Shown: positions 9,023-18,902, counted from the stretch's first letter. The stretch: DNA of 64,000 nt from an uncultured Tropicimonas sp. (GCA_947497945.1 CANMIP010000017.1:1-64000), one strand, 5' to 3'. The notes: generated by a model not told the origin, from the letters alone. Program-made: numbers and translations.

Positions 9023-9097
9023 TGGCAGTCCGTAGGGGAATCGAACCCCTCTTTCCAGGTTGAAAACCTGGCGTCCTAACCGATAGACGAACGGACC
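9023..9097 (-). tRNA. tRNA-Glu (anticodon TTC)
   Basis: The 75-base gene includes an encoded CCA (complement of 9023-9025). The cloverleaf is readable on the reverse strand: acceptor GGTCCGT pairs with ACGGACT (one G-U pair), anticodon stem CCAGG/CCTGG encloses loop TTTTCAA with anticodon TTC (9064-9062), and the T arm has loop TTCGATT. It is the probable integration target of the neighbouring integrase, with the 3' end facing the island. Confidence 0.95.
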
Positions 9098-9114
9098 GCA
9101 TAAGCGTGGCGCTC

Positions 9115-9143
9115 TTACTAGCCAAGGAATCGTAGCTTGGCAA
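9115..9143 (-). promoter_or_regulatory. Probable promoter of tRNA-Glu
   Basis: On the reverse strand, TTGCCA (9143-9138) and TAGTAA (9120-9115) are separated by 17 bases. They lie about 17 bases before the mature tRNA 5' end, as expected for a housekeeping promoter. The -35 box matches five of six consensus bases and the -10 box three. Confidence 0.5.
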
Positions 9144-9181
9144 GCAGGTTTCCGAAGGAAAAACACTGTGCGCCGGGATCG

Positions 9182-10588
9182 TCAGAGACGTTCCTTTTCA
9201 GCCGGTTGCGGGAGTACGGAATGGGCCTCGGCGAGGTGGTCGAGCTTCTGGCGAAGAGGGGAAGAAGGGTCGCAGGCGCGGCGGGTTTCGAGGCTGACAT
9301 GGATCAGTAATTGTTCGGCCGTGGCCATCTCCTCGCCAGCGGCATTGAACATCCGGTGGAACAGCCGCAGCTTCTTGCCCGCCGCGTCCAGAACCTGGCT
9401 CTCGACCCGGATCCGTTCGCCCGCCCGGGCTTCGTTGAGGAAGCGAATGCGAATATCGACGGTGAAATAGCTCAGCCCGGACGCAACATAGTCGGCATCG
9501 GCTCCCACGGCCGTCATGACCGAGTCGGCAGCATCCGAGAAAGCCTGTCCGAAGCGGCTCTCGTTCATGTGCCCGTTATAATCGGTCCAGTCGATCGGCA
9601 CGATCCGGTCGACCGTTGTCAGGGGGGCATCGTCGACGGGTGGGGCAACCAGGCGCGCCTCATGTTCGGCGATGAGCTTGCCGGCGGCGGCGTCGCGGGC
9701 CTTGAGGGCGCGCAGCATGACCACGAGATTGTCGTCACGCAACCGTTCCAGTTCGCGGATCGACAGATGTCCCGATTGCGCATCGGACTGGCCCGCGACC
9801 AGATCGACCAGTTCCTCGGTGAAGTCCGGCACATCCATCAGCTTGGTCCAGGGCCATTGCAGTGCCGGGCCGAACTGGGCCATGAAATGTTTCATCCCGG
9901 CCTCGCCACCGGCGATCCGAAAGGTCTCGAACAGGCCCATTTGTGCCCAGCGAAGGCCAAACCCGTAGCGGATCGCATTGTCGATCTCCTCGGTGGTGGC
10001 GATGCCGTCCTTGACCAGCCAGAGGCTCTCGCGCCAGACGGCTTCCATCAGGCGGTCGGCGATATGGGCGTCGATTTCGGCGCGTATCGTCAGCGGGTAG
10101 AGGCCGACCTCGCGCAGAGGTTCGCTTGCCGATTCCGGCGCCCCGACAAGCTCGATCACCGGCAGCAGGTAGACCGGGTTGAACGGGTGCGCGACGAAGA
10201 GGCGCTCCGGATGCGTCATGCCCTGGCGCAGTTCCGAGGGTTTGAAGCCGGAGGTCGAGGAGCCGATCAGCGCATCCGTCGCGGCGGCGGCTTCGATCTC
10301 TGCATAGACCTTCTGTTTCAGCTCCAGCCGCTCCGGCACGCTCTCCTGGATCCAGTCCACGCCCGCCACTGCCTCGGCAATGGTCGCGACATGGGTGAGC
10401 GTGCCTTCGGGCGGCAAGCTGCGATCATAGAGCATCGGCAGGGCGCGCCGCGCATTGGCCAGGACTTCGCCGATCTTGCGCTCGGCCTCCGGATCGGGGT
10501 CGTAGAGCGTGACGTCCCAGCCACCCAGCAGAAAGCGCGCCGCCCAGCCGCCGCCGATAACCCCGCCACCAATGATTGCTGCTCTCAT
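9182..10588 (-). CDS. lcdH: L-carnitine dehydrogenase fused to a thioesterase domain
   Basis: The product has 468 residues. The N-terminal 310 are a 3-hydroxyacyl-CoA-dehydrogenase-like NAD enzyme: dinucleotide motif GGGVIG at 7-12 and catalytic-type HPFNP with His134. From about residue 325 a hotdog thioesterase domain begins (TDYNGHMNESRF, 335-346). This fusion is typical of alphaproteobacterial carnitine 3-dehydrogenase, which oxidises L-carnitine to 3-dehydrocarnitine; the appended domain is taken to hydrolyse betainyl-CoA. The ATG at 10588 overlaps the preceding stop by ATGA and leaves the glycine motif at the expected position. The neighbouring BKACE gene supplies the next pathway step. 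It is the last gene of a four-gene operon. Confidence 0.88.
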   Translation of the reverse strand: MRAAIIGGGVIGGGWAARFLLGGWDVTLYDPDPEAERKIGEVLANARRALPMLYDRSLPPEGTLTHVATIAEAVAGVDWIQESVPERLELKQKVYAEIEAAAATDALIGSSTSGFKPSELRQGMTHPERLFVAHPFNPVYLLPVIELVGAPESASEPLREVGLYPLTIRAEIDAHIADRLMEAVWRESLWLVKDGIATTEEIDNAIRYGFGLRWAQMGLFETFRIAGGEAGMKHFMAQFGPALQWPWTKLMDVPDFTEELVDLVAGQSDAQSGHLSIRELERLRDDNLVVMLRALKARDAAAGKLIAEHEARLVAPPVDDAPLTTVDRIVPIDWTDYNGHMNESRFGQAFSDAADSVMTAVGADADYVASGLSYFTVDIRIRFLNEARAGERIRVESQVLDAAGKKLRLFHRMFNAAGEEMATAEQLLIHVSLETRRACDPSSPLRQKLDHLAEAHSVLPQPAEKERL

Positions 10589-10827
10589 TCCATGGGTCTC
10601 CAGTTGTCGGGAAGGTCCGGTCTGGCGCCTTTGATGGGCCAACCGTCGGCGTCGTAGCCTTCGCAAAGTTCGGGATTTGCCTGCGGGTCTTCTCGGTAGT
10701 CTTCCGCCAGGTCTTCGCAGGTCAAGATGAGGATATATTCCGCATCATGTTCGTATTCCGGAGCCGCGCAGCCGGTCTGGAGGAAAAGGACGATCGGGCC
10801 CAGAAATCGCCACGCCCTGACCCCCAT
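10585..10827 (-). CDS. Small lipoprotein in the carnitine operon
   Basis: The product has 80 residues. A hydrophobic leader ends in the lipobox LQTGC, so the mature protein is lipid-anchored. The mature part is acidic and has two further Cys (in LTCEDL and ELCEGYD) that could form a disulfide. Start and stop overlap neighbours on both sides (TGATG at 10829-10825, ATGA at 10588-10585), so translation is coupled. Function unknown; its place between pathway enzymes suggests a periplasmic role linked to carnitine use. Confidence 0.7.
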   Translation of the reverse strand: MGVRAWRFLGPIVLFLQTGCAAPEYEHDAEYILILTCEDLAEDYREDPQANPELCEGYDADGWPIKGARPDLPDNWRPME

Positions 10828-11150
10828 CAGTCTATGCACATTTCGAATGTCTCTCCGGCCTCGTCCAGGAAGACGTGACAGCCGAAGAGGGGCGAAACCG
10901 TCGAGCAGGTCTTGGTGTCGGCCATGCACATGCCGGAGCAATCGGACTCCACGCTGCAGGATTGGCCCGCATCCGGCGTCGGAAGGGTACAGATCGGGTT
11001 CGGGTTGAAGGCGCCGGCGACACCCCAGCGGCCATCCTGCGCCTCGCAGTCGGCCTGTCCGGCGGGGTCGCTCGCGGGATCTGTCCGGGTTTCGGTCTGA
11101 CAGGCGGCGAGAGCGACGAGGGCGAGGCCGAGGAGGAGAAAACGCGTCAT
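10827..11150 (-). CDS. Cysteine-rich lipoprotein in the carnitine operon
   Basis: The product has 107 residues with a clear lipoprotein signal (LALVALAAC, lipid Cys17). The mature domain has eight additional Cys, including the closely spaced set in SCSVESDCSGMCMADTKTC. This suggests a small disulfide-rich or metal-binding fold in the periplasm. I recognise no named family. It starts 25 bases after the BKACE stop and overlaps the next lipoprotein by one base. Confidence 0.7.
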   Translation of the reverse strand: MTRFLLLGLALVALAACQTETRTDPASDPAGQADCEAQDGRWGVAGAFNPNPICTLPTPDAGQSCSVESDCSGMCMADTKTCSTVSPLFGCHVFLDEAGETFEMCID

Positions 11151-11175
11151 GAAGATGCTCCTGTTCGCCGCGACC

Positions 11176-12087
11176 CTAGGCCAGCGGCGCGCGCTTCTCC
11201 AAGCCGAGCCGTTGCCGCACCGCCTCCGGTCCGATCACGGTCGCGCCAAGCCCCTCGATGATCCCGCGCGCCCGTTCGACAAGCTGCGCATTGGTCGCCA
11301 GCACGCCCTTGTCGAGCCAGAGATTGTCCTCCAACCCGACCCGCACATGGCCACCCGCCAGAACCGAGGCCGCGACGAAGGGCATCTGGTGGCGGCCGAG
11401 CGAGAAGGCGGACCAGGTCCAGTCTTTCGGCACGTTATTGACCATGGCGAGGAAGGTGTTGAGGTCGTCCGGTGCGCCCCAGGGGACGCCCATGCAGAGC
11501 TGCACGAGGGCAGGGGTGGCGAGCACGCCTTCCTCCACCAGCGCCTTGGCCAGCCAGAGATGGCCGGTGTCGAAGGCTTCGATCTCGGGTTTGACGCCCA
11601 TCTCGGTCATCATGCTGCCCATGGCGCGCAGCATGCCGGGGGTGTTGGTCATGACGTAATCGGCCTCGGCGAAGTTCATCGTGCCGCAATCGAGGGTGCA
11701 GATCTCGGGCCGGCACTCGGCGACATGGGCCACACGTTCTTCAGCGCCGATCATGTCGGTTCCCGCGACAAGCGGCAGCGGGTTCTCCGTGCCGCCGAAG
11801 ACCATGTCGCCACCCATTCCGGCGGTCAGATTCAGCACCACGTCGATCTCGGCGTCACGGATCCGCTCGGTCACCTCGCGATAGAGCGCCTTGTCCCGCG
11901 CCGGTGCGCCGGTCTCGGGGTCTCGCACGTGACAATGGACGATGGCCGCGCCCGCCCTCGCCGCTGCGATGGCCGATTCAGCGATCTGTTCCGGCGAACG
12001 CGGCACATGCGGGCTGCGATCCTGGGTGCCGCCCGAGCCGGTGACGGCGCAGGTGATGAAAACGTCGCGGTTCATTTCGAGCGGCAT
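11176..12087 (-). CDS. BKACE (DUF849) enzyme, probable 3-dehydrocarnitine cleavage enzyme
   Basis: The product has 303 residues. The family condenses a beta-keto acid with acetyl-CoA and splits it, using a metal held by a His-x-His pair, here HCHVRDP with His51 and His53. In carnitine degradation the substrate is 3-dehydrocarnitine, giving acetoacetate and betainyl-CoA. The assignment follows from the carnitine dehydrogenase-thioesterase in the same operon and the divergent regulator. The start is ATG at 12087; the longer frame extends through the intergenic region into the regulator gene and is not credible. Confidence 0.87.
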   Translation of the reverse strand: MPLEMNRDVFITCAVTGSGGTQDRSPHVPRSPEQIAESAIAAARAGAAIVHCHVRDPETGAPARDKALYREVTERIRDAEIDVVLNLTAGMGGDMVFGGTENPLPLVAGTDMIGAEERVAHVAECRPEICTLDCGTMNFAEADYVMTNTPGMLRAMGSMMTEMGVKPEIEAFDTGHLWLAKALVEEGVLATPALVQLCMGVPWGAPDDLNTFLAMVNNVPKDWTWSAFSLGRHQMPFVAASVLAGGHVRVGLEDNLWLDKGVLATNAQLVERARGIIEGLGATVIGPEAVRQRLGLEKRAPLA

Positions 12088-12122
12088 GGGGCGTGTCTCC
12101 TTCGGCGGTGGTCTCGACGCTA

Positions 12123-12138
12123 GACGGATTGACCCGTC
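12123..12138. promoter_or_regulatory. Candidate operator between carnitine operon and its regulator
   Basis: Inverted repeat GACGG-N6-CCGTC lies in the 76-base gap between the divergent starts at 12087 and 12164. Its position fits a binding site for the GlxA/AraC regulator encoded to the right. No independent evidence for binding is visible. Confidence 0.4.
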
Positions 12139-12163
12139 CGACTGTGCCGGTTTAACTCGAATC

Positions 12164-13105
12164 ATGCCGGATTGGATCAAGCAATCGACCGAGAGCTGGA
12201 CTGTTGGTGTGCTCCTCTTCGAGCGCTTCTCGATGCATTGCCTGGCCAACACGATCGAACCGCTGCGGGCGGCAAACGGGCTGCTGGGGCGCTCGGCCTA
12301 TCGCTGGGAGGTGCTGACGCTGGACGGCCAGCCGGTCACCTCCTCTTCCGGCTTCACCATCACGCCGGAACGGCGCCTCTCCCGTGCGCCGGGTGGCGAC
12401 ATGCTGGTCCTGCTGCCGAGCTATGGCGCGCGGGCCTACGCAACGCCGGACTGCAACCGCGCGCTCAGGGCGGCGGCGCGGCGCTTCTCGACGCTGGTCG
12501 GGCTGGATATGGGTTCCTGGCTGCTGGCCGAGGCCGGGTTGCTCGACGGTTATGATGCAACGATCCATTTCGAGGAGATGGAGGCCTTTTCCGAGACCTT
12601 CCCCGAGGTGCATGCACATCGCCGCCGCTGGGTGCGCGACCGCAACCTGTGGAGCGCTGGCGGGGCGATGACGGCTTATGAGCTGATCGTGGGCTGGCTG
12701 GCAGAGACCCATGGCACGGCGATGTCACTGGAGATCGCGGCGATGTTCATGCATTCGGACGCGGATGCACCGCGCATCGAAATCCCTGGTCAGAGCGACC
12801 GCTATGTCGCCGCGGCTTTGGCCGAGATGGAGGCCAATATCGAGGAGCCGCTGGGCATCGGGCAGCTTGCACGGGCGGCGGGTTGTCCGCAACGCGAGCT
12901 GGAGAAACGATTCACACATGCGCTCGGGGCCAGCCCGCGAGCTGTCTATCTCCGGCTGAGGCTTGGTTTCGCGCGCCGGTTGCTCGGCGAGGGCAGGGTC
13001 TCGATTGCGGAAGTCGCGCTGCGGAGCGGCTATGCCGATTCCAGCGCCTTCGCGCGGGCCTTTCGGCGTGAATTCGGCTTGTCGCCACGTCAATTTCGGC
13101 CCTGA
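12164..13105 (+). CDS. cdhR: GlxA-family AraC-type regulator, probable carnitine regulator CdhR
   Basis: The product has 313 residues. The first ~200 form a DJ-1/PfpI-like sensor domain (TVGVLLFERFSMHCLANTIE near the start, AMTAYELIVGWL near residue 172). Two AraC helix-turn-helix units follow (IGQLARAAGCPQRELEKRF and VSIAEVALRSGYADSSAFAR). CdhR-type proteins activate carnitine catabolism in pseudomonads. The divergent position to the carnitine genes supports that role. ATG at 12164 is chosen because it starts at the domain edge and leaves an intergenic region for a promoter. Confidence 0.85.
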   Translation: MPDWIKQSTESWTVGVLLFERFSMHCLANTIEPLRAANGLLGRSAYRWEVLTLDGQPVTSSSGFTITPERRLSRAPGGDMLVLLPSYGARAYATPDCNRALRAAARRFSTLVGLDMGSWLLAEAGLLDGYDATIHFEEMEAFSETFPEVHAHRRRWVRDRNLWSAGGAMTAYELIVGWLAETHGTAMSLEIAAMFMHSDADAPRIEIPGQSDRYVAAALAEMEANIEEPLGIGQLARAAGCPQRELEKRFTHALGASPRAVYLRLRLGFARRLLGEGRVSIAEVALRSGYADSSAFARAFRREFGLSPRQFRP

Positions 13106-13250
13106 AAACCTCTCCAAAAGGACAGGGCGGCATTTTGCGTCGCTGCTTTCGCATCCGTAACGCTGTCGGGCCATTGCATCCCAAGCGGTTTGGTTGTCAA
13201 ATCTCCGCCACCTGCCCGGATAACGGGCAAAACCAATTGGGAGAGTTCTC

Positions 13251-14840
13251 ATGAAAATCACGCGGACCGTAACCGCGGCGCTTCTGGGTGCCACGTTGCT
13301 GGCCAGCGCGGCCTCGGCCAAGACGCTTGTCTATTGCTCCGAAGGCTCGCCCGAAGGCTTCGACCCGGCGCTCTACACCTCCGGCACGACCTTCGACGCC
13401 TCTTCGCACCCGATCTACAACCGCCTGGTCGAGTTCGAGACCGGCACGACCAACGTTGTTCCGGGCCTTGCCGAGAGCTGGGAAGCCTCCGAGGATGGGC
13501 TCGAGTACACCTTCAAGCTCCGCCAGGGCGTGAAGTTCCACTCCAACGACGCCTTCACGCCGACGCGTGACTTCAACGCCGATGACGTGATCTTCTCCTT
13601 CGAGCGTCAGTGGAAAGAAGACAACGCCTATAACCAGGTCTCCGGCGGCACCTGGGAGTATTTCGGCGGCATGTCCATGCCCGACCTTCTCAAGGAAATC
13701 GTCAAGGTCGACGATTACACCGTCAAGTTCGTGCTGAACCGTCCGGAAGCTCCGATGGTCGCCAACCTGGCGATGGACTTCGCCTCGATCCTGTCGGCCG
13801 AATATGCCGATGCGATGCTGGCCGCCGGCACGCCCGAGCAGCTGAACCAGGCGCCGATCGGCACCGGTCCGTTCACCTTCGTGGCCTACCAGAAGGACGC
13901 CGTGATCCGCTATGCGGCCAATGCCGACTACTGGAAAGAGGCTTCCCCTCTGGAGAATCTCGTCTTCGCGATCACGCCGGATGCCTCCGTGCGCTACCAG
14001 AAGATGAAGGCCGGCGAATGCCACGTCATGCCGTATCCGAACCCGGCCGATCTGGAAGCCATGGGCTCGGATGAGGACATCAACCTGCTGCAGCAGGAAG
14101 GCCTCAACGTCGGCTACCTCGCCTACAACACGCAAGTGGCGCCCTTCGACAATCCGAAGGTCCGCAAGGCGCTGAACATGGCGATCGACAAGAATGCCAT
14201 CATCGACGTCGTCTTCCAGGGCGCTGGCGTTGTTGCCAAGAACCCGATCCCGCCGACCATCTGGTCTTATGACGAGTCGACCGTCGATGACGCCTACGAT
14301 CCGGACGCCGCCAAGGCCGCCCTGGAAGCCGAAGGCGTGACCGATCTGTCGATGAAGATCTGGGCAATGCCGGTGCAGCGTCCCTACAACCCGAACGCGC
14401 GCCGCATGGCCGAGTTGATGCAGGAAGACTTCAGCAAGATCGGTGTGAACGTGGAAGTCGTCTCCTACGAATGGGGCGAGTACCTGTCGCGTTCCAAGGA
14501 GCTGGACCGTGACGGTGCCGTTCTGCTTGGCTGGACCGGCGACAATGGCGATCCGGACAACTTCCTGGCCGTGCTGCTGGGCTGTGACGGTGTTGGCAAA
14601 TCGAACCGCGCCCAGTGGTGCAACGAAGAGTTCGACAAACTGACCATCGAGGCCAAGCAGGTTGCCGATGTCGAGAAGCGGACCGAGCTCTACAAGCAGG
14701 CTCAGGCTGTCTTCAAGGCCGAAGCCCCCTGGGCCACTATCGCCCACTCGACCGTCTTCATGCCGGTGCGTCCGGAGGTCGAGGGCTACAAGGTGCACCC
14801 GCTGGGTGGCCACATCTTCTACGGCGTGGATCTCAAGTAA
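13251..14840 (+). CDS. Dipeptide/oligopeptide ABC transporter substrate-binding protein (DppA-like)
   Basis: The product has 529 residues with a Sec signal peptide (ends ASAASAK). The mature protein begins TLVYCSEGSPEGFDPALY, the signature of family 5 solute-binding proteins that bind peptides or related compounds in the periplasm. It is the first gene of a five-component set (SBP, M24 peptidase, two permeases, two ATPases). The ATG follows GGGAGAG. A strong hairpin after the stop probably reduces downstream expression relative to this gene, as is usual for binding proteins. Confidence 0.9.
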   Translation: MKITRTVTAALLGATLLASAASAKTLVYCSEGSPEGFDPALYTSGTTFDASSHPIYNRLVEFETGTTNVVPGLAESWEASEDGLEYTFKLRQGVKFHSNDAFTPTRDFNADDVIFSFERQWKEDNAYNQVSGGTWEYFGGMSMPDLLKEIVKVDDYTVKFVLNRPEAPMVANLAMDFASILSAEYADAMLAAGTPEQLNQAPIGTGPFTFVAYQKDAVIRYAANADYWKEASPLENLVFAITPDASVRYQKMKAGECHVMPYPNPADLEAMGSDEDINLLQQEGLNVGYLAYNTQVAPFDNPKVRKALNMAIDKNAIIDVVFQGAGVVAKNPIPPTIWSYDESTVDDAYDPDAAKAALEAEGVTDLSMKIWAMPVQRPYNPNARRMAELMQEDFSKIGVNVEVVSYEWGEYLSRSKELDRDGAVLLGWTGDNGDPDNFLAVLLGCDGVGKSNRAQWCNEEFDKLTIEAKQVADVEKRTELYKQAQAVFKAEAPWATIAHSTVFMPVRPEVEGYKVHPLGGHIFYGVDLK

Positions 14841-14851
14841 TCCACTTCACC

Positions 14852-14878
14852 GGACCGGGGCAGCCTCTGCCCCGGTCC
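14852..14878 (+). terminator. Strong hairpin after the binding-protein gene
   Basis: A perfect 12-bp stem (14852-14863 with 14867-14878) with a 3-base loop is followed by TTTTCC. It may be an intra-operon attenuator or an mRNA-stabilising structure, because the transporter genes continue on the same strand. Confidence 0.7.
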
Positions 14879-14903
14879 TTTTCCTTTCGAGGACTTCCCT
14901 GAC

Positions 14904-15995
14904 ATGGACCGCTACAGCGCCCTGCGCCAGACCGCCCGCGATCTGGACGCCGATGCCATCGCCATCGTTCCCGGACCGAATTTCGAACGGCTCTTCCTGA
15001 AGTCGTTTCACAGCCATGAGCGCCCGCTCCTGATCGTGGTGCCCGCAGAGGGACCGCCCGCCGCCATCGTGCCCAATCTCGAGATGAAGAGCTTCGAACC
15101 GCTCGGATTCGAAGGCCCGGTCTTCGATTGGCGCGACCAGGACGGCTATGACGGCGCGTTCGCGGCGCTGGCTGCGCATCTGCCGCTGAAACGGCTCGCG
15201 GTTGAAGGGCAGGTTATGCGCGTCTTCGTCCATCATGCGCTGAGCCGCGTGTATGCGGGGCTGGAAGTCATCGATGCCGAGAAGGAGATCTCGGCGCTGC
15301 GTCTGGTGAAAACGGTCGAAGAGCTGTCGATTCTCGAAGAGGCGATCCGAATCTCGGAAGCCGCGCTGGCGGAAACGGTGTCGCAGGTTCGGGTTGGCCA
15401 GACCGAGCGCGAGATCGAAATGCTGCTCACGATGGCACTCTTCCGCAATGGCGCAGAGGCCCATGCCTTCAGCCCGATCGTCGCTGCCGGGGACAACTCC
15501 GCCAAGCCCCATGCCCATTCCCGCGCCGATTACGCTATCCGCGCCGGCGACACGCTGCTTTTCGATTTCGGTGCGAAGTTTGGCGGCTTGAACGCTGATA
15601 TCACGCGCACTTTCTTCGTCGATCATGCGCCGGACGCGGTTGCGCAAGCTTATGAAACCGTGCTCGCGGCCAATCTCAAGGGCCATGAGGTCACCCGCGC
15701 CGGCGTCACCGCCCATGAGATCGACGATGCGGTCACCGGTGTTCTGGAAGCGTCCCAATTCGCCAATCTGATCCGCCACAAGACCGGCCACGGCCTTGGC
15801 CGCGCAGTGCATGAAGCGCCGCAAATCATGCGCGGGAACCCGGAAAAACTGGAATCCGGCATGGTATTCACCATCGAACCGGGGTTATACGCCGCCGATG
15901 CGTTCGGAATACGCATCGAAGACGACGTTCTGGTCACCGACGCCGGAAGTCGATCGCTCACATCTTTTCCAAAGGACCTGACGGTAATCGGATAA
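14904..15995 (+). CDS. M24-family aminopeptidase (Xaa-Pro type)
   Basis: The product has 363 residues. A creatinase-like N-terminal domain is followed by the pita-bread catalytic domain from about residue 140. All five metal ligands of a dinuclear M24 peptidase are present: Asp221, Asp232, His296 (HGLGRAVHE), Glu325 (IEPGLY) and Glu339. It would remove N-terminal residues from imported peptides, often next to proline, in the cytoplasm. Embedding between the binding protein and permease genes supports coupling of uptake and hydrolysis. Its stop overlaps the permease start by one base. Confidence 0.88.
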   Translation: MDRYSALRQTARDLDADAIAIVPGPNFERLFLKSFHSHERPLLIVVPAEGPPAAIVPNLEMKSFEPLGFEGPVFDWRDQDGYDGAFAALAAHLPLKRLAVEGQVMRVFVHHALSRVYAGLEVIDAEKEISALRLVKTVEELSILEEAIRISEAALAETVSQVRVGQTEREIEMLLTMALFRNGAEAHAFSPIVAAGDNSAKPHAHSRADYAIRAGDTLLFDFGAKFGGLNADITRTFFVDHAPDAVAQAYETVLAANLKGHEVTRAGVTAHEIDDAVTGVLEASQFANLIRHKTGHGLGRAVHEAPQIMRGNPEKLESGMVFTIEPGLYAADAFGIRIEDDVLVTDAGSRSLTSFPKDLTVIG

Positions 15996-17032
15996 TGCTG
16001 AATTTCCTCCTGTCCCGCCTCATGACCTTCATCCCGACCTTCATCGGGGTGACGCTCATTTCCTTCTCCTTCATCCGCGTGCTGCCGGGCGATCCGATCA
16101 TCGTCATGGCCGGCGAACGCGGTATGTCCGATGAACGTTATGCCGAACTGCGCGCGCAATTCGGCTTCGACCAGCCGCTGGTGTCGCAATACTGGGACTA
16201 CATGACCGGCGTGTTGCAGGGCGATCTCGGCACCAGCTTCGTGACCAAGAAGCCGGTCTTCGACGAGTTCTTCGCCCTCTTCCCGGCAACGCTGGAGCTG
16301 TCGCTCTGCGCCATCACGCTGGCGATCCTGCTCGGCATCCCCGCCGGTGTCATCGCCGCCATCAACCGCGGCAAGTTCTTCGACCGCGCGCTGATGTCCT
16401 CGGCGCTGGTCGGCTACTCGATGCCGATCTTCTGGTGGGCGCTGCTGATGATCATCTTCTTCTCCGGCTGGCTCCAATGGACGCCGGTCTCGGGCCGCAT
16501 CTCGCTGATGTATTTCTTCGACGACGTGACCGGGTTCATGCTGATAGATAGTTTGCTTGCGGGTGGAAATAGTATCTCACTCTTCCCTTTTGAGGCTGAT
16601 GGCCCATTTTTCTCGGCATTGAGCCACTTGGTCCTGCCGACCATCGTGCTTGCCACGATCCCGCTTGCCGTGATCGCGCGCCAGACCCGCTCGGCCATGC
16701 TCGAAGTGCTGGGCGAGGATTACATCCGCACCGCCCGCGCCAAGGGCCTGCCGCCCTCGCGCATCACCTATGTCCACGCGCTGCGCAACGCGATGATCCC
16801 GGTCATCACCGTGATCGGCCTGCTGGTCGGCACGCTGCTCGCGGGTGCGATCCTGACCGAGACGATCTTCTCCTGGCCGGGCATCGGCAAGTGGATGGTC
16901 GATTCGATCTATCGCCGCGACTATCCCGTCGTACAGGGCGGCCTGATGCTCATCGCCGTCATGGTGATGGTCGTGAACCTTACCGTTGATGTGCTCTACG
17001 GCCTCATCAACCCGAAGATCCGGAAATCCTGA
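15995..17032 (+). CDS. Dipeptide-type ABC transporter permease (DppB-like)
   Basis: The product has 345 residues and is an inner-membrane permease of the DppB/OppB class. TM1 is at the N-terminus, and after the first loop there are several TM segments. The C-terminal part has the EAA-type loop (DYIRTARAKGLPPSRITYVHAL) that contacts the ATPases. The first periplasmic region is somewhat enlarged (about residues 160-205 include a Phe/Ser-rich loop). Start overlaps the peptidase stop. Confidence 0.9.
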   Translation: MLNFLLSRLMTFIPTFIGVTLISFSFIRVLPGDPIIVMAGERGMSDERYAELRAQFGFDQPLVSQYWDYMTGVLQGDLGTSFVTKKPVFDEFFALFPATLELSLCAITLAILLGIPAGVIAAINRGKFFDRALMSSALVGYSMPIFWWALLMIIFFSGWLQWTPVSGRISLMYFFDDVTGFMLIDSLLAGGNSISLFPFEADGPFFSALSHLVLPTIVLATIPLAVIARQTRSAMLEVLGEDYIRTARAKGLPPSRITYVHALRNAMIPVITVIGLLVGTLLAGAILTETIFSWPGIGKWMVDSIYRRDYPVVQGGLMLIAVMVMVVNLTVDVLYGLINPKIRKS

Positions 17033-17033
17033 C

Positions 17034-17924
17034 ATGGTCGAGACAACCCAATCCGTCGAACGTCCCGGCCGCCTGAAGGAATTCTGGTACTATTTCCGGG
17101 AAAACCGCGGCGCCGTGATCGGCCTCTACGTCTTCCTCGGCGTCTTCTTCGTCGCGGTCTTCGCGCCGTGGCTCGCGCCCTATGACCCCACCGAGCAATT
17201 CCGGGAGCATTTCCTTCAGCCTCCGGCCTGGCAGGAAGGCGGCAGCTGGGATTTCGTACTCGGAACCGACGCGCTGGGGCGTGACCTCGCCTCGCGCCTG
17301 ATCCACGGTGCGCGCTTCTCCTTCTTCGTTGGCGTTGTCGTCGTCGTTATCTCCACGACGGGCGGCATTTCCATCGGCCTTCTGGCCGGGTTCGCGCCGA
17401 AATGGCTCGACACGATCATCATGCGGCTGATGGACGTGATCCTCGCCTTCCCGTCGCTTCTGCTGGCCTTGGTGCTGGTCGCGGTGCTGGGCCCGTCGCT
17501 GATGAACGCGGTGATCGCGATCGCCATCGTGCTCCAGCCGCATTACGTACGGCTGACGCGCGCCGCGGTGATCTCGGAGCGGCACAAGGACTACGTGACC
17601 TCGGCCAAGGTGGCCGGTGCGGGCCGCTTCCGGATGATGTTCGTCACCGTGCTCCCGAACTGCCTCGCGCCGATCATCGTTCAGGCCGCGCTCTCCTTCT
17701 CCAACGCCATTCTCGACGTGGCCGCCCTTGGCTTCCTCGGCATGGGCGCGCAGCCGCCCATGCCGGAATGGGGCACCATGCTCGCCGAGGCGCGGGAGTT
17801 CATCCTGCGCGCCTGGTGGGTCGTGACCTTCCCCGGCCTCGCGATCCTGATCACGGTTCTGGCGATTAACCTCATGGGCGACGGTCTCCGCGACGCGCTC
17901 GATCCGAAACTCAAGAGGAGCTGA
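17034..17924 (+). CDS. Dipeptide-type ABC transporter permease (DppC-like)
   Basis: The product has 296 residues. An N-terminal OppC-type segment (FRENRGAVIGLYVFLGVFF) is followed by the permease core with LGTDALGRDLASRL and the ATPase-contact loop KDYVTSAKVAGAGRFRMM. It pairs with the preceding permease. The true start is ATG at 17034, one base after the previous stop; the longer open frame overlaps that gene. Confidence 0.9.
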   Translation: MVETTQSVERPGRLKEFWYYFRENRGAVIGLYVFLGVFFVAVFAPWLAPYDPTEQFREHFLQPPAWQEGGSWDFVLGTDALGRDLASRLIHGARFSFFVGVVVVVISTTGGISIGLLAGFAPKWLDTIIMRLMDVILAFPSLLLALVLVAVLGPSLMNAVIAIAIVLQPHYVRLTRAAVISERHKDYVTSAKVAGAGRFRMMFVTVLPNCLAPIIVQAALSFSNAILDVAALGFLGMGAQPPMPEWGTMLAEAREFILRAWWVVTFPGLAILITVLAINLMGDGLRDALDPKLKRS

Positions 17925-17928
17925 CGCG

Positions 17929-18902
<974 letters not shown>

